Shown: positions 1 to 10,615 of the stretch, piece by piece
How positions within the stretch are numbered: the first letter of the stretch is position 1
Layout: each line of letters begins with the position of its first letter
Assembly: GCA_963082875.1 (NCBI GenBank)
Contig: OY720098.1
Location: 124,001-188,000 of the forward strand
DNA: 64,000 nt
Direction of reading: 5' to 3'
Source: Corella eumyota
Lineage: Eukaryota > Chordata > Ascidiacea > Phlebobranchia > Corellidae
The notes under the pieces: model-generated
What the model was told of the DNA's origin: nothing
The model's input: the letters and a program-made list of their open reading frames with translations, nothing else
Database searches by the model: none
Position numbers and translations under genes: made by a program

Positions 1-3000
1 CCTCCAGAAACCTCCCTCGAGTCTCGGATAAATGTACCCCACCTAGTGGCGTGCGAGGGAGCCCATTTGGGGACAACAGAGAAAGACAATAAACACCAAC
101 GCTGTGGATTCCTTCAATTGCCTGAAAAAAATTAAAATAATTTGAAAATCTAATTTTAATTTAAACGAGTTTTTTTTATTTTAATTTCTAATTAACAACT
201 AATATTAATTACACATCGAGACTTAAATGGGACCTGAATAACGTTTGACATCCACTTGAAACATTGTTCCTCGGGACAATCGGGTTTCTGTTCCACGATC
301 ACAACCAATCTTTCATCCCTCAATACAGTCACTCCAAACACCGCTATTCTGTGGCAACAATGGGTAACAATGAATAACAATGAATAACAATAGTAAGCAT
401 TATGTAACAATGTTTGAAAACAATGTGTAAATAAGTACAACAAAAGAAATTAGGTGCTACAATCAGACAGTTAAAATAATTTATGTCAATGTTCAATGTT
501 TAATAATAAAAACAACTTGTGGTGTAGTAAAAAGAACACTTGCCACACTATATAAGGTCATGGGTTTGATCCCCACTGCTCTCATGCTAGTAGTAATGCG
601 CTATAACCGGTATAAACTCCTGCTGAGCCAGCACTTAATCAGCAGCATAATCTTCGGACAATTATAATCTATAATATCCCAAACTGACACAGGCAACTCA
701 AAACTGGGTCGAGGTAGCAGATGTTACTCTATGTTTAGGTTGTGAAGTCGACTTTCCCCCCAAAATGAGGATAAAGATAAAATACCCTCACCTCCCCCTG
801 TAAACAAATCTGACAGGTTCAATAGCGAGCACGGTTGCCACAATGTCGTCGGAATTATGAACTCTTCCTCCGATACAAATCATTCCGTCAGCCTTCCCAC
901 AAACCATCACTCGACCACTCTACCATAAAAATATTAATTAACAACTAATTAATTAATTTAACGACCAAAATATTTAATTAATTAACAAACCGGGTTCACA
1001 AATCCAAGCAATCCTGTTCTGGTGTAAGCAGCACTTTCCGTGTTTCCGTGATTAATTTCATCCACCGGGTGGCATCTAAACACTTTTGTGCTCATCCCCT
1101 TTAACCCAAAGTAACACGAGGTCACAAGGTCATCACCACCAGAGGGCCGAGGACAAATTACAATTTCCCCAATTTCGTCGACTCGGCATAAACTTGATGA
1201 CTCGTCAATTCCAACAACAGCAACTGAAGCTAAAAATTGTTTTTAATTACAAAAAAATGTTTAATTACAATTAACAATTAATTTTAATTAATTAACTCAC
1301 AGCCTGGCAAAATATTTCCACAATCTTGTAAAACAACCGAAGGACTCGCCGAGTTTGGAACTTCCTCCTTTATGACACGATGGGACATTTCGACCAATGA
1401 GAGTGCAGTACGATGTCCGTCTGAGCATGACCTTCGAATTGACACCGTGAGCGCCTCCGGTGACCAAGCGCACGGACAAATCGAGTCTCGCTGTAATCCT
1501 TTTCGTTCAAACTCACTTAGGAACATGTCACATGACCCAATCGACCCTGTGATGCCATAATGAATATTAAAACCAATATTTATGATGTCATAAGTAATTG
1601 TGATGTCATAACTTACAGGGGTTCGCTCCATCAGCTACAACCAACATCCTCAGAGTCTTAAGGTTCACGTTCACGTTGTCTTTCTGCATGGCCAGGGTCC
1701 AATGTAAATCCCTTGACTTGACCAGAGCTAGAGAAGCTGAAACATAGATGGTGGGTTTATGGTTGGCATAAGATATTCAACATAGATGGTGGGTTTATGG
1801 TTAACATAAGTAAGATACTCAACATAGATGGTGGGTTTATGGTTGACATAAGTAAGATACTCAACATAGATGGTGGGTTTATGGTTAACATAAGTAAGAT
1901 ACTCAACATAGATGGTGGGTTTATGGTTAACATAAGTAAGATACTCAACATAGATGGTGGGTTTATGGTTAACATAAGTAAGATACTCAACATAGATGGT
2001 GAGTTTATGGTTGACACAAGATATTCAACATAGATGGTGGGTTTATGGTTGACACAAGATATTTATATGATAATAACCTTTATACAATTTTTCAGTTATT
2101 TAATTTCATAGAAAACGAGTTTCGAGTACATCTGTAAAACAACAGATGATAGAGTCATAACTTAATATTTACCTTTATTTTTAGTGATGATGTTCAACCA
2201 TTGTAGAGGATTTTGCTTCATCAATGCATAAGGAATACAATAAATGTGCATCCCACTGAATATACTCTGAATAATAACAGTTACACGAAAAAAATATTTT
2301 AATATGATTTAAACTTTATTACCAGTTACTTAAACTTTATTACCAGTTATACTTAAATCAATAGGGGAAGACTGTAGGCTTATTAAAAGTGAATATGACA
2401 TCACAATATAAGTTACTTATGACATCACAATATAAGTTACTAATGACATCACAATATAAGTTACTTATGACATCACAATATAAGTTACTAATGACATCAC
2501 AATATAAGTGAATATGACATCACAATTTAAGTTATTAATGACATCACAATTTAAGTAATTTATGACATCACAAAGACATACCGCTAATGTTCCATGTACG
2601 AGCCCCAACCCCTTCTTGAAGTCGAGCAGGTTGATCATTATATCAGCCGGGTTGTAAGACAATGCACCAACCAACGCTCTGCAGGAATAAAATTATTTCT
2701 GGGTTAAAAGCAGTTTGCAAACTAGGGCAAATATTTAACATGAAAAGAATTTCAAAATTACAATAAACAGTCTTAGTTTAAAAACAATTAGGGTCAAATT
2801 TTCCATACAATGTAAGAAACTGAAAATATTGAAAGATATATTTGGCTCCATTATATTTTACTTAATTGTGTTTAAACAAAGCATGTGTATGACATCATAA
2901 GAGGAAATTAAACTTACTCATTATGACACATAACAGGTCATAAAAATGTGAAGTTGAAATATTTTTAAAATAAAAATTTTGAAAAACAAAATGCAGCCAC

Positions 3001-6000
3001 TAATTTGCATTAAATCATCCTTATTATGACATCACACACCAGTTATGACATCACAAACCTGCAATGTCGATGAATAGTTGTCCTTGTATGAGCCACGCCC
3101 ACCACACTCCCCTCCTTCTTTGTCTTGTACTCGATATAAGCAAGCTGATTGGTCGGAATAATATCAGGTTCCCAGCTTGAAGATGGCCGCTGGAGGGCTC
3201 GTGAGTCGGTTATTATCCACTGCAACTTGGGCCACCCTGTTGAGGATAAACTCTTCTTAAAATATCAGTGGTGGGAATCAAACCTTAAACTATTTGTTGT
3301 AAAACTTTTTGAACCCTACCTTTATGTTGCTGTACCTCCCCCTTTTCGTTTTTGACCAACCCCTTTAAACAATGCTCAGAGGTCAACGCAACCTCTACCC
3401 CACAACTTCCAAGCAAGAACCCCAGCTGGGAACTTCCCGGGTCCTATAATATTGAGGATAAAGTTCAATAAATCAGTATTAAACACGTACAAATAAATAT
3501 TTTTATATATTTATTATTCCTCTATGTGGAAAGGTTAACTTTATGGCCTAAACTTAACCAAGTCTCGAGTAAACTTTGTCATTTGGAGACAAAGCTGGTA
3601 CTGTTTATAACACTTCACCCAAGGACACTACAACATGGAAGCAGTAGGAATCGTACTCAGGGCCTTACGTAGTAAAACCAAGTGTTTAAACACCCTACCC
3701 CACTACTGGTGGTAAATAAAACAGAATTAAGAACAAACCTCAGATGACACTGGGACCTCAACAACAACCGGAACAATCCCAGCGAGCAGGCAACCATAAA
3801 ACGAACAAGTAAAAGGAACCGGCTCCGAGTTAGGAAACACTAGCGCCACACGCTGGCCAGTTTGTAAACCATATTTTTTCCCCAACAACGTGTAAGCAAC
3901 TTTCCTCATCCGTGACAACAATTTACCATACGTAAGAGTATAAGCTGTTTTGCCGTTTATATCAACCGAAGTTAAACAAGAAGCTTTAGGGTTCGCCGTT
4001 CCACATCTAAACATAAATCACATTATGATGTATAACAATGAAAGATATTATTCATCACAATACCTGTGAATAGCAGCTTCAATGGAGTGGGGGATATTGG
4101 TTTGGGTGGGTAATGGACCCCCCTCACGAGGCCCCGTGACCGTCCCCTCAGGTTTGGGGGCATTTTCATCAGCCCCAACATTTTCTAACAACTCTTCCTG
4201 TAATAAATATTTTGCGTAAACACTTTTAATAAGTTGGGTAAACACTATTGTTAAATTTAGTAAACACTTTTATTGAGTAAACACTTGTAATAAATTAGGT
4301 AAATACTTTTATTGAGTAAACACTTTTACCTGATCATCTTGAAAATATTCGACGAGAGGTTTTTTTTTAGGTCTCTAAAAAAACAACAAAAATTTAACTT
4401 TGTCGTTAAACTTGATATTTTATATTTCTTACCTTTAAGGTTAAAAGTAATTGTTGAATTTTCGCCGAAACTTTCGTCACTGCGATGTTTTCTAAAAAAA
4501 TAAAATTTAATTAATTAATTAAAAACTAATTAACAATAATTTTAACTAAATTGAGGATAAACCTTCATCGTCTTCAGTTTCATCTTTTGTTGAAGAGAAC
4601 GAAGGTCGTGAGGTCAATTTTCGAGGGTCAACGATGATTGACCCAGATGATGATGTCATAATAGGAATTGGGTTTGATACGACATCTGGTGGCAGGTTTT
4701 GCGACAACGGACGACTTCCTAAATTTATCGAAAAAAAATTTTTTAAAGGTCTACAAAACATTTTAAAAACAGACAATCTGACAGTTATGTATCAATCTGA
4801 CACAATCTAAGTAGACTGACAATTTGACAAAATATAAATCAGTTCCAAAAAACTGACAGAAACAAACAAAAACAATCGGACAAACTGACAACCTGGTAAT
4901 ATTTGCGGCATTATGTCGGCCAATTTCTTTGTCAGCGGGGTCGGCGGAGTGTAATTGGTTCTTTTGTTTGATGATGTCATCGGTGATGTCATACCATCCA
5001 CTAATGTAAACTGATTGGACGAGTTTGAAGATGTTCTTTTAAGATCCTATGACATCACAATAGAAAAATGATGACATCAAAATAATAGTTTTCTACTACA
5101 AATGTTACAAAGAAAAATATTAACTCTGTTTTGATTGACAGCTCGTTGTGTTGTCACCGGTGATGGAGCAGCACTGTCACCAGAGGGGGATGATGAGTCA
5201 TCGGTTTTCCGCTTGAGTGATCCGTCGTCGGTGGAAACGTCGGTTTGAACATCTTCGTCTGTAAATAAAACCAAGGTCAAGTTTGAACTTAACCCTTGCT
5301 CAAGTTGTGATAAATCAACCCAGGACTAAACTTTAAAGTTCGCTCACATAAAAGTTAAGTTGTACAACTTTAAAGAGGAGCGAGGTAATGACTTTTAATA
5401 AATTCTTATAAGGTAGAAAAAAATTTTGGGTAACCTGAACTTTCCTGCAAGTTGACCCCGTGAACCATGAGTGACCTTCGTTTGACCGGTAATGGCAACA
5501 CTGGAATCCTCTTTGAACGATGTTTCGCCAATGCAGCCTGTACTGCCTCCGTGTGGGCGTCTAAAATTAAAAATTGATTTTACTTAGATATAATAAGTTT
5601 CTTCTTAATCATACAATAATAAATATAATAATTTAACTGTGAATACTCTGCTTTAAAATTTAAATTCTGCTTTTAAACAATTGTTTTTTTCACTACATGA
5701 GGCCCTGGGTTCGATTTTAATTGGGTTATGCTGTAGTGCCCTCAAGTATGAAGCTATAAACATTTTAAACCAGCACTTAATCAGCAACTTAATTATCGGG
5801 AAATTATAATCTTTAATATCCCAAACTGCCAACGTCAACTTAAAACTGGGTCGGGGTAACTGATGTTACCCTATGATTAGGTCGCGCATTTGACTTTCCC
5901 ACATCGAGGATAAATAAATGTAAAAACAAAAACTTATTAATAAAACAAGATTCCGAACCTGATCTGTATCGATCGTCTCTTCTCGAATGTCTTTGTCGCA

Positions 6001-9000
6001 TCATAACCACCTTTGTTTGCTTCCTTTTATCCTCATTTGTGGGTTTACCTTTGTCTTGGGTTTGGGGTTTTCCCTTATTTTGGGTAGGGGGCTTTCCCTT
6101 CAATTCAACTGATTTAGCTTTAACAAAATATTTGTCAATAAATTATTCTTAGAATTTAGTTTTATTTAAAATTTCAACTAATCCCAAAACCTTGTTTTAA
6201 CTAATTAATATTTTAAATTAAACACTCCATAAAGAGGACAAACTAAACTTCTATAAAATTTAAACAAATTTTATTTTTTTAACTTTTCAACTTCTGTGCT
6301 TGTAAACACTTAAACAATTAACGTTGCCTCGGGTCATTATGACGTCATTTTGTAACCAGTCATGCGTAAAAATATAATCAGACATGCGTAAAATTTAAGT
6401 CGTTCGATTGTTATCTTATTATGACGTAATAATAACAACTTCCTTTCGCGATTTCATTTTCACACGAATCCAACTTTTGTTCGACAATTAAACGAGAATG
6501 TGACGTCATAATTGTATATGACACATCCTTTATTCAGAACACATGTAACAATTAAACAATGTGACGTCACAAACACATCAGACGCAAACATGGACAATCT
6601 AATACAAAATATTACAGTGACGTCACATTAGAAAATAGAACACAACTGCGGAAGTTGAAAAAATATTGCTAACGTCAGCACTTTTCTGTGCGAGATTAAA
6701 TGGGCGTAACATTGAGATCAATCACGTGACGTCATAATTAATTCCTTATACGGAAATAAATACTAATTTTTGTATTTTAGTTATGACGTCACAATTATAT
6801 TCGCGAAAGAGCACCAGTCAACGCTTGTTTCTTCGAAATTACTTTCTAACGCTACAATGTCTGGTTATGACGTCATAAGCACTTTAATATGTCGCAATGT
6901 TACAAATTACTAGAAGAACAAACAATTGTTGACGTCATACCTTGTGAAGCGTTGATGTAAGGTTGAAGAAGTTTCGCTTTTTTCTTTTCATATCCTTTCT
7001 GTGTTATATCTCCTGCAAAATATTACGTCACAATAAAAAACTAAAGTCGAGTTGAATGACGTCACAATAGCGACTTGAGACACCCTCGAAGCGTTAAAGT
7101 TAATTACAAACTTCCATCAATTATTTAATACAATGGAGATCACGTGACCAGTTATGACGTAACAATATTGTGATAAATATTACGTAACTGAACCACGACG
7201 AAGCGTGTTTCTGTGACGTAACAATCAAATGTAGGTCAATCGATAATTTCCTTTAAATTCAAATAAATCTTTAAACATAATTACGTCACATACAAATCGA
7301 CCACGTGACTTTTACTAACTGTGACGTCACGCTGATTCACAAACAAATTGCGCAAGATAATTTGAACAAAATCGCGAGATCGTTAAACCACAGCTGCGCT
7401 ATTTGTGACGTCATAATCACAAGTGTGTATTGAACTTGACAGCACTAGATAATACTAAATAATTCAAACATTGTGACGTCATTTACGATTGTTTACAACA
7501 CACACACTTAGTTGTAATTGGATATTATACGCGTGTCTAATTATGACGTCATAAACAATAGCGACAATTAAAACTAGTTTTAACGATTCAACACAAACTA
7601 AAAATAGACAAAAATATGGAGTGAGAATAATTGTTGTTTAATATTTAAATAAAAACTTTTAATTTAAAGCTGGTCCACTTAAGCTGACAATCCCGTTCAG
7701 CTTTAAAGTTCTAGAATTAGCTTTTAAATAATGCTGATGTCAGCATTTTAGTTGGGTTTAACTTTTAATGTTCTTTGTTATTTAAAATAAACTTAAAAGT
7801 TTGAGGTATTCAATGTTTTAAATTTACCTAAATAAAACTTAAAAAAACACTGTTAATTATAAGTAAAAACTTAATTAAAAACAATAAAATAAAAATAATA
7901 TAAAAATAAAAGAATTTTGTTTTATTAGTTTTGACATTTAATTTCAACTTTGGTGATCAAATACAAAACATAAATCGTTAAAACAATCTCCATTAATTTA
8001 AACACCAGACTTTGTAGGACAATCCTTCACAAAAATTATTTTAATTTTTGTATATATATATACAGTATCTTTAGACTTAATGAGACTTTATAAGTAACAT
8101 TTGTCACCCGACCCAGTCCCAAGTTGCCTGTGGCAGTTTGGGATATTATAAATTATAATTGTTCGATAATTATGCTGCTGATTAAGTGCTGGCTCAGCAG
8201 AAAAATTTAAAAAAAAATAAATATTCTAAAAACTAACATATGTCATTAAGGTAACAACCAATAAAAACTTTTATATATACTGTACTTCATGCAAAATTTT
8301 ATTTTGAATATCGGTAAAATATGATCTTACGCCGACTTTATACACGGGAATTTCATTGCCGACTCCCCACCGTTTTTTTGCAGGACAAATCTTCTGGCAA
8401 CTTTTTAAACGTTTTATTCTGTGTGTTTTAGTATATAAATTTATATACATTAACACGGGCAATAACTAATAACATATTTATGCACATTCCTCAGTGTAAA
8501 AAATAATTAATTAATGATCTATTTTCTTCAAATATCGTTTAGAAATACGGCCCGCATTTCGCAAAACACGTGATATCATAATGCATCGTCTTGTGTCACT
8601 TAAAAGCGCGCGCTTTTAAAATGAGTTTTTTATATGTTTTAGTTTGTAAAATTAAAAAATTGACACGGGAAAAGAAAGATAACATATTTATGCATAATCC
8701 TTAGTGTAAAAAATAAAAAATTAACGCTTTATTTTCTTCAAATATTGTTTGGAAAGGCGGCACTATATTTAGTGTCTTGGCCGAAGTGTCCGGGGGCTGA
8801 AGTGTCTGGCATTCGCGGGACCGTATGTAAACGTTTACAAGAATTCACGAAATGCGGTGCGGGATGACATTTTTGTACTTTACTGAGGGATAAATGCAGT
8901 ATTTACCTTAAAGGGCCAAACTTTTGTTCGGTAATTAAACGAGAATGTGACGTCATAATTGTATATGACACATCCTTCATTCAGAACACATGTAACAATT

Positions 9001-9629
9001 AAACAATGTGACATCACAAACACATCAGACGCAAACAGGGACAATCTAATACAAAATATTACAGTGACGTCACATTAGAAAATAGAACACAACGGAAGTT
9101 AAAAAAATATTGCTGACGTCAGCACTTTTGTACTTTACTGCGGGATAAATGCAGTATTTACCTTAAAGGGCCAAAGGATGATGCGGGATTGACTTTAAAG
9201 GTTTTTTTTATCCCGTTTTTTTATTATTATTTATTATTTTGGTATTTTGCGCATTAATGACAGTAACTAGAACTATATACAGTAAATATTACATTAATGT
9301 GAAGGTAAAAAATGACAAAATCAATTTAATGATTTAAAAACATCCCATAAATAATAATGTTTACATAGGGCTTTTAAAAAAGTTAGGGCATGGTCACCAA
9401 ACCCAACCCACTAGCTTTTCACTTTTAATGTAAAAATGTATAAAAAATTTGACTCACAAAGATAACTGACAGTCTGACACTATGGCAATGTCCGACTGGC
9501 ATTCGTGGCACGGACAAACTGACAGAAATTAATATTTAAATATAATTTACCTTCAGAAATTTCCAGATCTAGTTCGGCCAATTTAGCCCGTAACTCCAAC
9601 GGTAAATTAGCTGTATTAATACCAGCCAT
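1..9629 (-). CDS. DIP2: DIP2 (disco-interacting protein 2) homologue, 5' part; 3' end outside window
   Basis: About 21 exons on the minus strand. Exon 1 (9551-9629) starts MAGINTANLPLELRAKLAEL and continues in exon 2 (6941-7012) as DITQKGYEKKKAKLLQPY, the DMAP1-binding domain opening typical of DIP2. Exons near 5955-6117 and 5438-5562 give RHSRRDDRYRS and HTEAVQAALAKHRSKRIPVL, also DIP2 hallmarks. Exons near 3738-4011 begin the first adenylate-forming (AMP-binding, fatty-acyl-AMP ligase-like) domain (FRCGTANPKASCL, VALVFPNSEPVPF), followed by SSQLGFLLGSCGVEVALTSE (3355-3465), NQLAYIEYKT (3065-3238), WSIGSCDMFLSEFERKGL (1302-1546) and TPLGGVHLSET near position 20-60. The second adenylate-forming domain is mostly off the left edge. 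DIP2 proteins in other animals are linked to diacylglycerol metabolism and axon branching; that role is family knowledge. The start codon is chosen because it directly precedes the conserved domain. Intron 1 is long (7013-9550). Confidence 0.93.
340..422 (+). repeat. short AATGAATAAC tandem repeat
   Basis: Several near copies of a 10-12 bp unit (CAATGGGTAACAATGAATAA) follow a DIP2 exon boundary. A similar run is at 28615-28700. Confidence 0.6.
518..785 (+). mobile_element. tRNA-derived SINE copy
   Basis: Head with a degenerate tRNA-like A box and the B-box-like GGGTTTGATCCCC, body with GCTGAGCCAGCACTTAATCAG and ATATCCCAAACTG, tail ending GAGGATAAAGATA. It lies in a DIP2 intron. The same family recurs on both strands throughout the window. 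Confidence 0.85.
1742..2071 (+). repeat. 42-bp minisatellite in a DIP2 intron
   Basis: About eight near-identical units of 42 bp, each with CATAGATGGTGGGTTTATGG followed by TTAACATAAGTAAGATACTC. Because 42 is a multiple of three the array is open on both strands and mimics coding sequence; it sits in an intron, so I read it as non-coding. Confidence 0.9.
2395..2580 (+). repeat. 25-bp tandem repeat built on TGACATCACAAT
   Basis: Seven to eight units of TATGACATCACAATATAAGT with TACT spacers, in a DIP2 intron just left of the exon encoding LVGALSYNPADIMINLLDF. Confidence 0.85.
3515..3712 (-). mobile_element. old, degenerate SINE copy
   Basis: Minus-strand order of SINE parts: tail-like CTCTATGTGGAAAGGT, body-like GTACTGTTTATAACACTTCA, and head-like GAATCGTACTCAGGGCC. 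Much of the middle is lost. It is intronic in DIP2. Confidence 0.6.
5691..5924 (+). mobile_element. SINE copy lacking the extreme 5' head
   Basis: CACTACATGAGGCCCTGGGT, CCAGCACTTAATCAGCAACT, ATATCCCAAACTG and a tail ending CATCGAGGATAAATAAATG. It lies in the DIP2 intron between the exons at 5438-5562 and 5955-6117. Confidence 0.8.
6330..7560. repeat. cluster of about a dozen TGACGTCA palindromes flanking DIP2 exon 2
   Basis: Perfect TGACGTCA occurs roughly every 60-100 bp (near 6340, 6500, 6561, 6618, 6727, 6783, 6865, 6930, 7058, 7320, 7405, 7475, 7543), with TGACGTAA variants between. Seen directly. The octamer equals a CREB/ATF site, but its density and presence in most introns of the window argue for a dispersed repeat or a genome-wide motif as much as for an enhancer. 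Confidence 0.7.
6472..6688 (+). repeat. 210-bp segment duplicated at 8928-9129
   Basis: Starts ACTTTTGTTCG, includes AATTAAACGAGAATGTGACG and ends CGTCAGCACTTTT. A second copy with few differences and small deletions is 2.4 kb to the right, inside DIP2 intron 1. Confidence 0.9.
8090..8203 (-). mobile_element. SINE 3' fragment
   Basis: CACCCGACCCAGTCCCAAGT, GGCAGTTTGGGATATTATAA, and CTGATTAAGTGCTGGCTCAG in minus-strand order. The head is absent. Confidence 0.8.
8450..8760 (+). repeat. diverged local tandem duplication, about 210 bp apart
   Basis: The stretch AACATATTTATGCA ... TTTTCTTCAAATAT occurs at about 8468-8538 and again at about 8677-8748. Between them, 8600-8619, is a perfect 20-nt palindrome with GCGCGCGC at its centre. 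Confidence 0.7.
8875..9175 (+). repeat. 46-bp direct repeats bracketing the second copy of the 6472-6688 segment
   Basis: GTACTTTACTG followed by GGGATAAATGCAGTATTTAC and CTTAAAGGGCCAAA is present at 8875-8920 and 9130-9175, on either side of the 210-bp duplicate at 8928-9129. Confidence 0.85.
9243..9408 (+). repeat. unnamed interspersed repeat, about 165 bp (copy 1)
   Basis: Begins TTTTGCGCATTAATGACAGT, contains ATGACAAAATCAATTTAATG and ends GGCATGGTCACCAAACCCA. A reverse-oriented copy lies at 19608-19772 in a Kelch gene intron. I see no tRNA-like boxes and no obvious inverted ends. Confidence 0.75.
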
Positions 9630-10615
9630 TATCCAAGTTTAACTACCTCCTTATAACATTAAATCCGCCTTTGAATTAATCAACTCCCTTAACCTGCAAT
9701 TGTTTTAAATTTTTTCTAAATCCTTTTAACTTAAAACGTTTTTAATTTTTGACCAACTTTGATTTTCTTTCTTTAGTTGAAAGGTTTGTTGACTATTTAT
9801 GGAGTTATTGCTCCCACTGCCGGTTTCTTATTTCTTAAATGTTTTTTCTAGTTATCCTCGAATAAATACAGTTATTTTAACAAATACCAGAAGTGTAACA
9901 ATTATTTGGCAAACCCACACTTCTAAAAAAATGTTATTTTATTAAAAAAACTATTGGTCAAGTTAACTTGGATATTATAAAATTAAATATACATTTTTCG
10001 TACATATAACCGTAGGGATTGAATCCACGACCCATGATAATGTAAAGTGTTCTTACTACTATACCACGCTGCCGGTTATTTAGACAAAGAATTACAAACA
10101 ACAATTTACCCTTGCCCCAAGCAAAATGCTTGGCTGGCTCAGGTAAAGCTTTGCTTTATGGGGGGGCAAGGCATTTTCACTTTAAAAGAATTTTAAGTGG
10201 TCGTATTTCGACAAAACGTTATCAGTAACCACACATATTTTAAAGTTAGGCTGTCACGTGCTTGCCGCGTAGTTGTGTGTTTGACATCTTGGTTTTGCGC
10301 TGTTTTATTTTAGGACAAACTATTAATTATTACAAAACTAGTTGTATTACAAAACAGAGACAATTCCCAACATGAAGTGAAACAATATTTAGACCAAATA
10401 TAGATGCATACGAACTTTTGTCTCCAATTAAAACGGTTTAGTATAAATATAAAAAGAAAAAACATTTTAAAATAAAAAATGTTTAAAATTAAATAAAAAG
10501 CAAAATTAAATGGAAATTAAATTTAGTAAGATAATAAAAGGAATTGTGTCGTCACAAAACAATAATGAATTATAACATAAAAAAAATTGATGTTATAATA
10601 CATCAACGATTGTTA
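9630..10615. other. intergenic: DIP2 5' flank to Kelch gene A 3' end
   Basis: Holds the probable DIP2 promoter side, a SINE head fragment at 10011-10076, a short stem-like GC-richer patch near 10105-10170 (CTTGCCCCAAGCAAAATGCT), and the presumed 3' UTR of the Kelch gene. No further gene is visible. Confidence 0.7.
10011..10076 (-). mobile_element. SINE 5' head fragment
   Basis: GTAGGGATTGAATCCACGAC and TACTACTATACCACGCTGCC are the minus-strand B-box and A-box regions. Body and tail are missing. Confidence 0.75.

Noticed and set aside
1757-2033. Open frames on both strands over the 42-bp repeat
   Set aside because: Unit length is a multiple of three, which keeps frames open by chance; the array lies in a DIP2 intron and has no splice or family support.
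6330-7560. A CREB/ATF enhancer as the sole explanation of clustered TGACGTCA
   Set aside because: The same octamer or its decay form is in almost every intron of the window, so clustering near DIP2 exon 2 is not specific evidence for an enhancer.
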